DNA from: Capniomyces stellatus
Lineage: Eukaryota; Kickxellomycota; Harpellomycetes; Harpellales; Legeriomycetaceae
Direction: 5' to 3'
DNA length: 64,000 bases
Assembly (NCBI GenBank): GCA_001661515.1
Contig: LUVW01000037.1
Location: 142,958 to 206,957 of the forward strand
A model generated the notes under the pieces. The model was not told the origin of the DNA, made no database searches, and saw only the letters and a list, made by a program, of their open reading frames with translations. This document shows positions 45,085 through 57,400 of the stretch, piece after piece. The first letter of the stretch is position 1. The number at the start of each line of letters is the position of its first letter. Made by a program: the position numbers and the translations under genes.

Positions 45085-47935
45085 GGTTTATCAATTATTT
45101 GGTGTTTGTGTTGCGGCTTTATAAACTTTTAAGGGTAAAATAGTCTATGAGTTTCTAATTGATATACTAAGAATTGAAACTGGCAGAAATAAGCTAATAT
45201 GTAAGGCTTATATAAGACAAAATGTTATGTTGCTTTTTATTTATTTATGTTCTAAGGTCGCAATTTGGAGAATAAAGGAGCTTTAAATACAGATTTAAAT
45301 AAATGGGGTTTTTAAACTGTTGAGCTTTTTTGAGTTTTTAGTCTCTTTTTTAATTATAATAAAAAATAAATTGCATCAAAGTATCAAAGATTATAGTAAA
45401 TGACGGATAAGCTTCAAGCATCATCAACCAACAAACGCATCCTTGAATCTTACTAGTCCAGCCAACTTGATTTCAAATGCACATTAAAAATAAAACTACG
45501 TGAAAAAAAAAAGCTTAAGTTTAATGGAATATTAAGCTTTGCTAGATGTTTATGTTTACTCGACACCTTTTCTTTTTCGTGAGCGAGTAACGATTAGTCA
45601 GAATGGTTTCTCTATCTGTAAATGCTCGGCAAAATAATTTAATTGAAGTAAAACCAACTCTGTGTGTGAGTGAATGCTTGAGCTCAAATGATGCATCATT
45701 TATAATGATTAATTCCGTCCATTTTACGCAGCTACTTGGGTTAGTAAACCAAACAACCAAAAAGCGAAAGAAAGAAAAAATTCATATAAAAAAAAACAAG
45801 CATTGGCAATTAATCCTTTCAATCTTCTAAAAAAAAAAAAGTCGAACACATATAGCACTACCAACACATCAAGTTGGTTGTATTTTTAAAAGCTAACCCG
45901 TTAATAATAAACAAGTTTATCTACACTCCATCAAGCCAACATCGCTATACCATCAGTATCACTCTTGTTTTTGCCTATCTACTCTGTTTCGTCAGGTCAG
46001 TTGTGCCAAGTTTTAAATGACTTTTGTTTGAATTAAAAAAAAAGACCATACTGAGATGATTGGTCTGATTAAAAGTGTCTGATCTTTACAAATGCTAAAC
46101 CAAAAGCTCAAACCGTCTGCCTCCATCTTCATTGGCTAACTGTTATATAATTGCTAAGATTGGTTACCTATCTCAAAAAAAATCAGATTATGAGTTTGTT
46201 ATTTAACGATTGTGTGATTTAGCACAGTGTTTATCTCTTACCTAAGGGTGTTGGGTCCAATGATTACAAATAGCCAATCTCTTCCGTGTTTTGGAAATGC
46301 ATTTAAAAGGCATTGAGACTGCTACAGTTCAGCCCAGCTTGATTTGCCACTAAAGCAGCCATAATCTAGTCAGGATCTGTCTAAACATGTTTTTGGTGAC
46401 TCTGTCACGAGTTGGCCACGCCATCTAAATTACAAGTTGGCAAGAGACGCCCCACAAGTCAGGCCTTGGCTTTATTATTCGGCGATTTCGCAAAGTTGAA
46501 ATCTCAGCAAAATTATGTCCAATCGCTGTATTTTGACGACAATATCATGTCCAGCTGGGCATTTTCGCTGCTCTTGTTTTGATATGAACCAAATTCCCCA
46601 ACTTCAGCGTCTGGTACAATTGTTAAGGCATTTTCTGCAACAACAATATTAAAGGTCCAGGATATGGCCCCACTATCGTTTCTTAATCAACTAGCCGTTA
46701 TAAACGAGTCGTGAAAGCATATTTCCTCTTTTGGTGAACCGCTAAAACAAAACCGGGGAGGGGGTAATGTTCTTGGTTATAGAATATCGCCATTGGCGAA
46801 ATTCAAACTCTACCCCTAAATGGGAAAGCTATGTACATTTTAGCTTGATCAAAAAAAAAACTGGTGTAAACTAGCCCTTGTTCCAAACGTTCTACGGGTT
46901 TCCGTGTTAATTTCTCCGAGGTTCGATTATCATTTTTTTTTCTTTTTTTTTTCGAGGATATGTTTTTGTTATTATTATTGAATTGACTTGTTATTAGATT
47001 AATTAGTAATTCTCTTGTTTACGGATTTTATTATCGAGTTTGTGTTCAAAATTACTCAATAAGCCGCTTCACGTGAGTTTTTTTTATTCATCGATTGGCC
47101 TTTAGAAACTGGCATGATGTTTTTATTTTTTTTTAAATTTAATTTGCTGCCAACTGTGGAATCTAAAACAACTGATTGTTTAAATTCAATAAAAGAATAT
47201 ATAAGATTGGCTTTAGAAATTTTATTTAGCTGAAATAGGAAAGTGCAAATACCATGGCTGCTGCGTTTACAATATCCAAAGTCGGCCCAAACAAAACACC
47301 CATCTAAAATGTACTGTTGTTGTATCAGTCCAAAGTTGCCTAAAAAGCTGTAAAGCGTAACTGATACAAAAAAACAAGACACGCAGCTACAACAAAAAAG
47401 GCAGCCGGCATCTAAGCAAAGAGCATGAGGCCTGCTAGAGTCAACCAGTTGATTTCCAATCATATGGTGATGTTTGCCTAACAGTACTGCGTTTTCTTCA
47501 TTCCCAAGAGCCTCTCGGCTAGATGCTAGTGATATATATTTTTATACTTCTGCAGAGCACTAAAAAAGATGTGCGGTTGTGTGTCATTGTTGCCGCATGT
47601 ATTCATATATGCCTCAAGGTGGATGGTTTTAATTGTATCTGCTTACAAACAGAATTTTTAGAAGAAAAAAACCCCCCAGAATTTGGCGTGTATTTTAATT
47701 GTATGCATTAGTGTTCTCCAAAATAGCCACTTGCAACTTGGTATTATTCCAATTTATTATTGTTGTTCTAGTTTATTGATTTTCCGCTTTCTGCTCTCCA
47801 CTTTATGTTATCCACTTTGCGCTTTCTGCTTTTGTTTATATTGTAAAACAATTTATTATTATTCTACTATTGCTTTTTTTTTCTGTGAACATTCTATATT
47901 AAACTCACTGTAGATTATTCATCAAACTTTGTAAA
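45085..47935. other. 2.85 kb region without a supported gene
   Basis: AT-rich, no recognisable protein on either strand. A 135-codon minus-strand open frame at 47056-47463 is discussed among the rejected items. Confidence 0.5.
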
Positions 47936-48416
47936 ATGATTTCAACTTTAACATCAACGCAAAGAGGTGCTGTGTTATCACCATTGCTAAGTAAAGGATG
48001 GGCCATGGTTAAGAATCGAGATGCGATAGTAAAGGAATTCGTTTTCTCTGACTTTAATCAGGCTTTCGGATTTATGACTAGGGTAGCACTGAAGGCGGAG
48101 AAAATGGACCACCATCCTGAATGGTTTAATGTAATTTGTTGTCTATATATGCATACTATTATTTTTTTTGTTGTTTTACCAGCCAAATGGCAAAAGTAAA
48201 GTTTATCTTGGATCTGAAATCCAAACTCATAATTATATATAGTGAGATTCAAGTTAAATATAACTATTTTAAATTCCTTTTATTTTACTCATATTTGGTA
48301 AAACGGCACCATGACAATAGGTTTACAACAAAGTCAACATAACACTTTCAACTCATGAATGTCAGGGTCTGTCACAGCGTGATGTTGATTTGGCCAGCTT
48401 TATCGAGTCCTTGTAA
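47936..48416 (+). CDS. Pterin-4a-carbinolamine dehydratase (PCD/DCoH)
   Basis: Two exons, 47936-48130 and 48321-48416, 96 residues, the normal family size. It removes water from 4a-hydroxytetrahydropterin, recycling tetrahydrobiopterin after aromatic amino-acid hydroxylation. The signature is complete: [40 protein letters not shown] with the catalytic His pair, then [18 protein letters not shown]. The GTAATT intron falls between the N and V of WFNVYN. PCD is not universal in fungi; its presence suggests this organism handles a reduced pterin cofactor or uses the protein otherwise. Confidence 0.95.
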
Positions 48417-48774
48417 CTTTTATTTGCTTTTTATATGGAATATACTAAAGACATGCCGGCTATAAATGCCAAATATCAAGGAGTGTCTGATTAGCGTTTT
48501 TACAACTCTAATATTTAAATACTGTGAAGCTATCTTGAGTATATTGTTGTTTTTTTGCTATGTGTAAATAAAAACCAAGTATTTACAGCAGAGGCTGATG
48601 ATCAAAACGGCCCTTGTAGCACCATAATATTGATGTGAAATAGCAATCACATTGGTAAATGGACTTTGAGGACATTAATAATTTGAAAAGGCTGATTATG
48701 TCAGAGTGTAATATTTTGAAGAAGAAATAAAGTAAATGTGAGGTTGGTGTGCTTGAATAAAAATAAATGAATGT
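48417..48774. other. Convergent intergenic region PCD / coatomer zeta
   Basis: AT-rich; no gene seen. Confidence 0.6.
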
Positions 48775-49786
48775 TCATCTCATAGACATGTTGAATCTAT
48801 CCTTCGCCTGGTTATAAGCCTCGATTATCGTTTGTTCATTAAGAGTTGACAAGCTCATATCAACCGAGTCGCCTCCTCTTTTAGAAACACGGGATACAAT
48901 TATGCTTGAATCTGTTTCCAAGATTATTCTACATTACAGGTTGTTAACGTTACAACTGTCAGTATAACAACATAAAACATACAACGCATCTAAATATATG
49001 TATATACATTCAAATAGTACACTTGGTTCTTCCTTTTCAGTATTCAAATGCAACATACCCATCATCAATGGTCTCATCTAAAGCCAGTAAAACCAAATCC
49101 AAACAATCCAAAAACGATCTCTTGTCGACATTTTGCCTAAAAGCGAAACATGATAATTAGGTTGGTTTAAGAAACGTTTCATGAACAATTTACATTGGAA
49201 TTAGCAGAAGCTAGGTAGATTTGTAATATAAAAAAAGCTAAGGAGATAGTACCTTAACATGAGTTGCAATGCATCGACATAGCCATTTAATGCCATTGAA
49301 AGCAGCAATTCGTTTTCATCTGCTCTTCCAACCAAGCAAAAGGTTAAATCCGCAACAGTTTTGAACAAAACTATGTTTCCATCGTACAGAATAATCTCGC
49401 CTAAATTCAAAAAAGTAAACGTATAAATAAAGACGCGTTTACAAACAGAAAACAAAGTCAGAAAACAAAAAAAACAGAAATAGAAAACAAAAGCAAAAAA
49501 AAATGAAAGGTGATCAGTAATTAAAAATCCCGACACTTGATATCTTATTACAAGATGAAATGGGTACGCTCAAGCTTTGTTGCCTCCAAGTAAAACAAAA
49601 AAAAGACTTACCGCTGTTTTTGCGAATCTTATCACCAAGTCCACTTTCAAACGTTTTTTGATCTTTTATAGTCGCGTATTTGTTTGGCTCTGTAGGATTT
49701 CTATTGTAATACTTTGCTACAATGCGCTTGCCTTCATTGTCAAACACGACCATCGCTTTGACAGTGTATAGACTTAAATTTGCCAT
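48775..49786 (-). CDS. RET3: Coatomer subunit zeta (COPI)
   Basis: Four minus-strand exons: 49786-49612, 49400-49253, 49136-49059, 48928-48775; 184 residues, the usual zeta-COP length. It is part of the F-subcomplex of COPI, coating retrograde Golgi-to-ER vesicles. Hallmarks in order: MANLSLYTVKAMVVFDNEGK, RIVAKYY, KDQKTFESGLGDKIRK, then exon 2 with ILYDGNIVLFKTVADLTF and DENELLLSMALNGYVDALQL. Exon 3 has VDKRSFLDCLDLVLLALDET, and exon 4 has GIILETDSSIIVSRVSKRG and the C-terminal AKDRFNMSMR. All phases close (1, 2, 2). The longin-like mu/sigma domain is intact. Confidence 0.94.
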
Positions 49787-50451
49787 TTTAAAAGTTTAAT
49801 CAAATCTTTAAGTAGTGGGAATATAGTGCGCAGGGGCTATGTTGATAGAAAGGCGAGTTGCGTTAAAGTCCTTGGTTTTGCTAGGCTTTTGTCCAGACTA
49901 TTTGACTTTTATCTAGCGCCAACACACACTGTTGTTTGCCTGTTTGTTTTTGCTTTAATACAATCCAATATTTTTCTTTGTTTCATTGGCTGTCTAAGGG
50001 ATATTTTCGTCCAATAAAATAGTGTGTTTGAATAATTTGGAAAATGCTACAATTCAGACCGAAATATTTATGATGTATATCCAATATAATCATTACAAGT
50101 CCACGCAGTTTTAAACTTGGCGTTTCTGTTCTTAATAAAAACCAGTTAAGCGGACAGTAGCTACCATCAGCAAACCCACAGTAAACGTATACATGTACAA
50201 TGTGCACAAATTTAAAGAGTGGTCTAGCACCCAAACTTTAATTATTAATTTGTCCAAAGAGCTCAGCTAGTGTCAATAAAGCAGCAATGTTTATATATTC
50301 ATATCAGATTTGGTTGGTATGGCGCAAATTTGGGTGTATACTTTAATAGCCAAAGACTTGGATAGTAGTTAATGACATAACTACACCAGCCTTGATTGTA
50401 AAGGATAACTAGTAGTATTAAAATATCAAAATTATTTGGCTGCTTTGGCAA

Positions 50452-50695
50452 TTAAAGCGTAATCAGTGGGTAGCATGAGTAATGGCAAACTTTAACTAGA
50501 GCGAGTTCCTTGAGCAGAGTATCAAAGGTTTGGGTTGTGGTTGAGGCTGTTTTATGCTTGGTGTATTTTTTTTTTAAACAATCGAGTTGTTTTGAAGATT
50601 TGTAGGAGTTGGCAATGGTTTTTAGTTTGATTAGATTGTCTTGCTGAACCTGGCGCTGGAAATCTAATGTAGATTTCGTGCATTCCAAGTACGCT
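50452..50695 (-). CDS. Possible last exon of an unknown small protein
   Basis: An open frame of about 80 residues follows a plausible acceptor at about 50696. It contains ECTKSTLDFQRQVQQDNLIK and LIKLKTIANSYKSSKQLD, a Lys/Gln-rich, probably helical region, then FDTLLKELALVK. Codon use looks coding-like rather than low complexity, but I recognise no family and cannot find a phase-compatible first exon. It may be chance. Confidence 0.25.
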
Positions 50696-51083
50696 GGATT
50701 GTAATCAAATCAAATTAAAATCGAACAAAAGAAAAGCACAAGTTGGGCTATTCACAATCAAAGATCCAGCAATCATTGTTTTTAAAACGAGCTGTGTGTA
50801 ATTTCAAAAAAACATCACAAGTAGGTTTAAAGCCATTTTGTTTTGTTTTCCTCAGTACTCCACTGTGCTGCCTCTTGCTAAGCGAATGAGTGTAAATATA
50901 AAGTGAATGAATAAATAAGTTTAGTGAATCTGAATTTTTTTTTTGTATTTTGCCACCAGATGTTTAAGAAAAGTTATTGGTAAGGTGTATTTAAACTGCG
51001 ACATGAGTGAAGGGAAGGCGACAAGGAAAATGGTCAAGATAAATTAATAGCAAAGGTCATCCTTGTTGCGAGTATACTACACA

Positions 51084-51445
51084 ATGAATACCAAAGCCAC
51101 AGATAAAACGACATCCAAGAACAGCAAGTTTGGTTGGAAGCAAGCTTTGGCTTTCTGCAAAGCGTGAGTTAAAATAATGGTTACACGTGTATGACAATAG
51201 CAAAAATAATATAAATGAAGAAGCACACTTTTTGTACATTGTAAGGGTGGGACAGAGCTGCTAGAGCGTTGGGGTATAAGCTAACGAGTATGCTTTTTGG
51301 GTAGTATTTTCTGATGCACAGTTTGATGAAGTTTTGATTTGAAATCTAGGCCAATTTTCTTGAATATCAATTTCTACTCGAATCAAGTTGTGCGCAGTTT
51401 GGAAATGAAAAAGGTCAAGTTGATACAAAAATTATTGTTTCAGAG
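51084..51445 (+). CDS. Possible first two exons of an unknown protein
   Basis: Candidate exons 51084-51163 (MNTKATDKTTSKNSKFGWKQ, then ALAFCKA, donor GTGAGT) and 51350-51445 (PIFLNINFYSNQVVRSLEMK, then KVKLIQKLLFQR, donor GTAAAT). Phase 2 fits at the join. No third exon or stop was found with confidence, and no family is recognised. Confidence 0.2.
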
Positions 51446-52977
51446 GTAAATGAGTTGCAAAAGCAGAGGAATAAAAATAAGAGCGAGTTGGCAAGTCAGT
51501 AAACCAATCAACCAACATGACCTAAGTACCAATGATTTGCTTTGCCATATATTGGCTTAGAAAGTTGCTAATCGGTTTCTACAATGTTAGAGAAATTAGA
51601 CTTTTGCAAAAGGCAAATTAAAAAAAAGGCAAATAAAACCAAGCAAATTATGAAAAGACAAATAAAGCCAAGCAAATTATGAAAAAACAAATTAAGAAAC
51701 AAATGAACATGAGGCTAAGCGTCAGATAAAAGTCGAGTAAAACAAAGAGGAAAATAGAATGTTGGCCAATTTGCTAAACGCAAGGCTATTCTACCTGAAG
51801 CTAAAGATAATGGTGTGGAAATGTAGGATCAGAATGGAACAGAAAAATATGTGCTAGAGCTTAGCACAAATTCTATATCGAAAAGAGAATATACTTGGGA
51901 GTGGTATAGCCACATGATTAGTGGAGAATAAAGCGTCCAAAAAAATAAGAAAAAGAAAGCCAGCAACTAAGCAGTAAAGTATCAACCCCAAACTGCCAAA
52001 GTATTGGTATATTATAAACAAACAAATGTTCGAGTGTGAAATTAACGAACAAACTTAGAATACAGAGTTGGAGCACAAAACGGCAGTACAGAGTAACAGC
52101 AACAGTAGAAAAACAGCATCACACTTTTAATTAGCCATACAGGTTGATTAAAATGCCGAGTAGCCATGAACGTGGTGCTCTGGGAGTTTGGCTACCAGTT
52201 TAAAAATAAGACTAGTGAATTCCATGTTCAAGTTGGTTAATGTTTTGGGAATAAAAAAAGAAAGGGTATGTGTGAATTGGCAAATATAGTTTGTTGTTTT
52301 TTGTCAATTGATTTTAGGAGCAGTAGTCAATCTGTATCGTAAAAAGCAGACTTTGTGAAAAGGAGATTCGGAGTGAATAAGGGATTTAAAAGCCCTTGTT
52401 CAAAAAAGAGGAGGAGTTGGTACATTGTAGAAGGTTGTGCCGAGTAGTAGACACAGCTTTTTGCTGCCCGTGAAACCAAGGGTCAAAGCAGTGGAAAAGA
52501 GCTGTGATAGAGCGCTCCTAGAAATGAAAAAAAGGTTGAGGATTGATATCGATACTCGCAAAGATTTGCAAGATTAAAGGCAAACGCAATAATAGGTTAA
52601 AGTAAATTGAAATGTGTATTAGGTGGGTATTACATAAACATCACAGGTTAAAAAAGAAGAAAAAAGAAATGTTAGAGCAAGAAAAGTTGTATTTTTTTTT
52701 TCATGGACGAAATTGAGAAGCTATTTAAGGAAAGTAGCTTGATTTGCAAGCAATATACTCAATTTATGTTATTTGCAGTTTGGCAATTGGACTGCCAATT
52801 ATAAAGTAAAGCCGTACATATTAAGAATTAGAAGATTCACAGTGCATGTTTTTGCTATTTGTTGCAAAATCTGGTTGGAGGGTGAGGTTGATTTGTTGTA
52901 GGTTGATTTAAAATTATTCTCTAATAGTTTTAGCGTAAAGTGTTTGTTAATTTGCTTAGTAATTATTAGCGAGATCA

Positions 52978-53082
52978 TAGAGAAAAGGAAAAAGAAAAAA
53001 AAGAAAAAAAAGAAAAAAAAGTAAAAAAAGAAAAAAAAGTAAAAAAAGAAAAAAAGAAAAAAAGAAAAAAAGAAAAAAAGGT
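52978..53082 (+). repeat. A-rich microsatellite (AAAAAAAG units)
   Basis: Runs of A5-A8 separated by single G or GT over about 105 bases; the Phe-rich minus-strand frame across it is an artefact. Confidence 0.85.
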
Positions 53083-54405
53083 TAAATACTTGTAAACAAT
53101 AAACAATGCGGTAAATTAACTGCCGAATTAAAAGGGAAAGCAAATAATTTGGCTGAAAAGTCGATGCTTGCAAAAACTAATATAGCTTGTCGACGATTAT
53201 TTTTAAGAAAAAAGGTTTTTTGGGAATGGGTTTTGGGTGAAAGGTGTAAAACCACACTGTTGTTATTGTTATTACTAATTATGTTGCTTTAATGGTTGGA
53301 GATGAGTGGTTTTGGAAGCTTAAAGGGTAGATTTGAGGACAATAATCAAGTAGTGAAAAAGGCTTAATATTCTCATTGTATTTTTTTAAAAAAAACCTTT
53401 TACAAATTTAGTGATGTAATAAAAAAAGTATTAAAATAGAAACAATAGCTCAAAGTTTGCTATTTTGATTTCTACTATACGTTTTTATACAATTTTGATT
53501 ATTGGCGTTACAAGTCGATAGGTTTGTCTGAGGTTATTGTGTTTTAAATACCATATTAGGGCGAAAACGTTAATAAGCAGTTTTTGTTTTAGTATACTAG
53601 TGCTCTAATAATAGTACTTGAATTGTTGTTATAAAAGTTTTAGCCTAGAGTACTAAATTAGAAGCTAGCGAGTTAATAGCAGCTAGTGGGGATATACTGC
53701 TTTTATCGTAGTGATAGCATCAAAAAAAAACAGCCGATAAAAGAAGTGCTCTTTAGATTAAGCACGTAACTAGCAGTGGTATAGATAGAATAAACAGAAA
53801 TAGTAAGGCTAAATCAATATTGAAATTGAATATAGTTAAAAGAATAATTATAGTAATAGCGGTGGTAGTAAGAGTAATCAGCGGCTAGTAATATAGCAGC
53901 AGTAGTTTCAGTATTGTAATCTCAGTCGTAAAAGCAGCAGACATAACGACTAGATGTGTACTAGTTGAGCATAAAGTGGAATTAGTCTGGAATTAAACAC
54001 AAAAATTTGTTCAATGCATAAAAGCACAGATAGTGAAAAAGGAAAGGATAATAGAAAGTAGATTGTAAAACTAAAAGTGATATATTGATTGTATCTTGTA
54101 GATTTTAGAAATAGAGAGAGCGGCAGTGATATATATACGTGCGCATACAGATATATATATGTATATATATATATATACATACAGGCATTAATAAAGACCA
54201 ACACAGATACACAATTAATGTAAAAAAGCACAAAAAAGAACATTAACTACAAAACAGAGAAATAAAAGACGTGGAAAAAATTAAAAGACGTGGGAGAAAG
54301 GGAAGAAGAAGAAAATAAAATAAAACAGGGTAGGAATAGGAATAGGAATATAGGGCGTAGAATATAGGATATAGGATATAAGCACTGGAGTGAAATAGTA
54401 CAAGG

Positions 54406-57400
54406 ATGAGTCAAGGAGGGGTATTGAATTTAGTGAAGAGAAAGTTCAAAAAGGTGTTTGGAAAGGACAATGGAGATAGGACAAGAATCAAGATGGCGTT
54501 GTGGCCATCGCGAAAGGTGTACATGAACATAGATGTGCCAAGTGAGGAAAAGGAGTTGCATCGGAACACGTACTGCACGAACGAGGTGTTTACGGCGCAG
54601 TACACGTTGTTGACGTTTTTGCCGAAGAATTTGTACAGACAGTTCAAGAGGGCGGCGAATGTGTACTTTTTGATAATGACGACGATTCAGTTGATTCCGT
54701 ACTTTTCAATAGGGTCGCCGGCGTTGGCGGTGCTTCCGTTGATATCAGTGTTATTTATTACGGCGTTTAAGGATGCACTGGAGGATTGGAGAAGACATCT
54801 GAACGACTCGCGGTTTAATAAGACAAAGACGGCAATAATGAGGAACTGGGAGAACAAGAACATAATGGCGCATGAGGAGAACATTCCGATTAATGAGAAT
54901 ATATTTGTTAGGATGTTTAAAAAGAAGAAGAAGAGTGTGTTTCCAAGTTTCTGGCTGGACGAAAAGTACAATAGAGTGGATGGGGGTAAGCCGGTGGAGG
55001 AGCAGTCAACGTGGCGGGACATTCGGGTGGGAGATGTGTTGTTGATAAAGACGGGGGAGGCGGTTCCAGCAGATGTGCTGATATTGTCAACATCAAACGA
55101 GGATGGGGGATGTTTTGCGGACAGTAAGGATCTGGATGGGGAGACGAACTTGAAGCCAAGAACGTCGCTGAAGGAGTTTAAGGAGTACAGGGGGTTGGCG
55201 GGGGTGACTCAGCTGAAGATGGTGGTGGAGAGCGAGCCGCCATCAGACAATATGTTTACGGCAAAGAGCAAGGTTATGATGTACACGGAGGGGAAGGAAA
55301 GGGTTCTTGTTTCGGGGATCAACAATATGCTGCTTAGGGGAATGGTGGTGCGGAACACGGAGTGGGTGTTTGGGCTGGTGATATACACGGGGGCGCAGAC
55401 AAAAGTGGTGCTGAACTCGGGGCCACCGCCGTTCAAGAGAAGCAAGCTTGAGCGGATGATGAACAAGCAGGTTATAATGAACTTTGTGCTGCTGGTAGTG
55501 CTGTGTTTGGGGTGTGCAATAGCAGCGGTGATGATGTATGTGTACAACGACCATGAGGTGGGGAATCTGCTGTACTTGGATGGATCGATAGGCTTTTTCA
55601 GATACTTTTTCGAGTCGTTTTTGTCGTCGTTGGTGATGTTCCAGAACATAATTCCAGTTTCGTTGTATGTGAGTATTGAGGTGATAAAGATTCTGCATGC
55701 GTTTTTTATATACAATGATTTGCAGATGTATGATTCTGAGCGGGACATTCGATGCATTCCAAGAAATTGGAGCATTTCAGACGACATGGGGCAGATAGAG
55801 TACATATTCAGCGACAAGACAGGAACGCTGACCAGAAACGTAATGGACTTTAGAATGTGTTCAATCAACGGCGTGGTGTATGGAAAGCAGTTGCCGGGAG
55901 ATGAGCTGGACGTGGTGAAGGGAATGCGGGCTCAGGACGAGGTTGAGAGGAGAAACTTTGTGGGGGTTTTGGGGGATGTGGAGTCGACAACCAGGATGTC
56001 GGAGGCTGGGATGAGGGATAATGTGTTTGAGAGCATTGAAATGGAGGAGGACGTTCCGCTGGCAAGAAGGAAGCAAGTGGCCAAATACGTGTCAGCAATG
56101 CGGAGGGTGTTTGAGCCAAGGTACGTGGACTTGGGGGACGGGGTGACGGGTGATGACGGAAGCTACACTTTTGTTGACGAAAGGCTGTTTGAGGACATGC
56201 TGCCTGGGCTAAGCTCAGAAACAAGCACGCTGAATATAGTTACAAAGTTCACAAGCAAAGAGAATGCCAATGGTGCGTACACCAGCGATAGCAACGACAC
56301 AAACGGTACACAGGGCACACATAGTACACAGAGTACAGAGAAGGCGGAGAGCGTAAAGCGGGTGGAGCAAGCAAAGCATATAGACAACTTTTTGTTGGGG
56401 TTGGTGCTATGCCATACGGTGCAGGTAGAGTCGTTGGAGAAGGAAAAGGCGGCAGATGGCGTAGAGAATGGCGCTGGGGCGTTTGACGAGGAGACGTCAA
56501 AGTCACTGAGGGTGTTGGGCAAGACGGGGCTGAAGAAGATATTTGGCAAAAACGCGAGCGGAAACCTGAGCATTGCAAACAGCCTGAATATAGCCAGACA
56601 CAACAGAAACAAGACCAACACAAGCAGCATAGCCAACATGTCGTATCTTGCAGGGCAGGAGGCGGACAACAAGGTGCAGTCGATAGCACAGCGGTCTGTC
56701 AAGAGCCTGCTGACCAGCGAGCAGATCAAGTATTCAGCCGAGTCGCCGGATGAGGCTTCACTGGTTCTGGCAGCAAGAAACTTTGGGTTTACGTTTTTGA
56801 GCAGAAAGCGCGACCAGGTAGATGTGGATATAAGGGGAAGCGAGCATTCGTTTACGGTGTTGGCAACAATTGAGTTTGACTCGACAAGAAAGCGGATGTC
56901 AACAATTGTGCGAAGACCAGCGCCATGGAACGATATTGTGTTGTACACAAAGGGGGCTGACTCTTTTGTTCTGGACTTGCTGCGGCCAGTTGACGATAAC
57001 GAGACTGCAGAGATCCGCAGAAGGAAACATACTTTTGAGCAGATTGACGCCTTTGCCGATGCTGGTCTGCGGACGCTGGTGCTGGCATATCGGGTAGTTT
57101 CGGAAGAGGAGTTCAGTGAGTGGGACGTGATTTACACTAACGCGCTTACCTCAATCAAGAACGACCGCGAGAAGCTGATGGCTGACGCGAGCGCAATGAT
57201 TGAACGCAACCTGGAGCTGGTTGGGTCAACCGCAATTGAGGACAAACTACAGGAAAACGTGCCGGAATGCATTGCGGCGCTCCGGTCGGCGTTTATCAAG
57301 GTCTGGGTGTTGACTGGGGACAAGATGGAGACAGCAATCAATATTGGGTTTGCCTCAAATCTGCTTTCCAAAAACATGGAGTTGTGGAAGCTCGATGGCA

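Larger units (their letters stand above)
49787..54405. other. 4.6 kb gene-poor region with two weak gene candidates
   Basis: AT-rich on both sides. Only two candidate coding pieces (listed separately) show gene-like features. From about 51500 to 54400 the + strand is purine-rich, as upstream of the other long + strand genes. Nothing else is supported. Confidence 0.5.

Noticed and set aside
47056..47463. Cys-rich, partly hydrophobic 135-residue minus-strand frame, possibly an exon
   Set aside because: The frame extends upstream past possible acceptors, but no family or first exon could be found; hydrophobic pieces in the other frames could not be joined without meeting stops.
52799..53173. 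Minus-strand 124-codon frame with long Phe runs
   Set aside because: Translation of the A-rich microsatellite.
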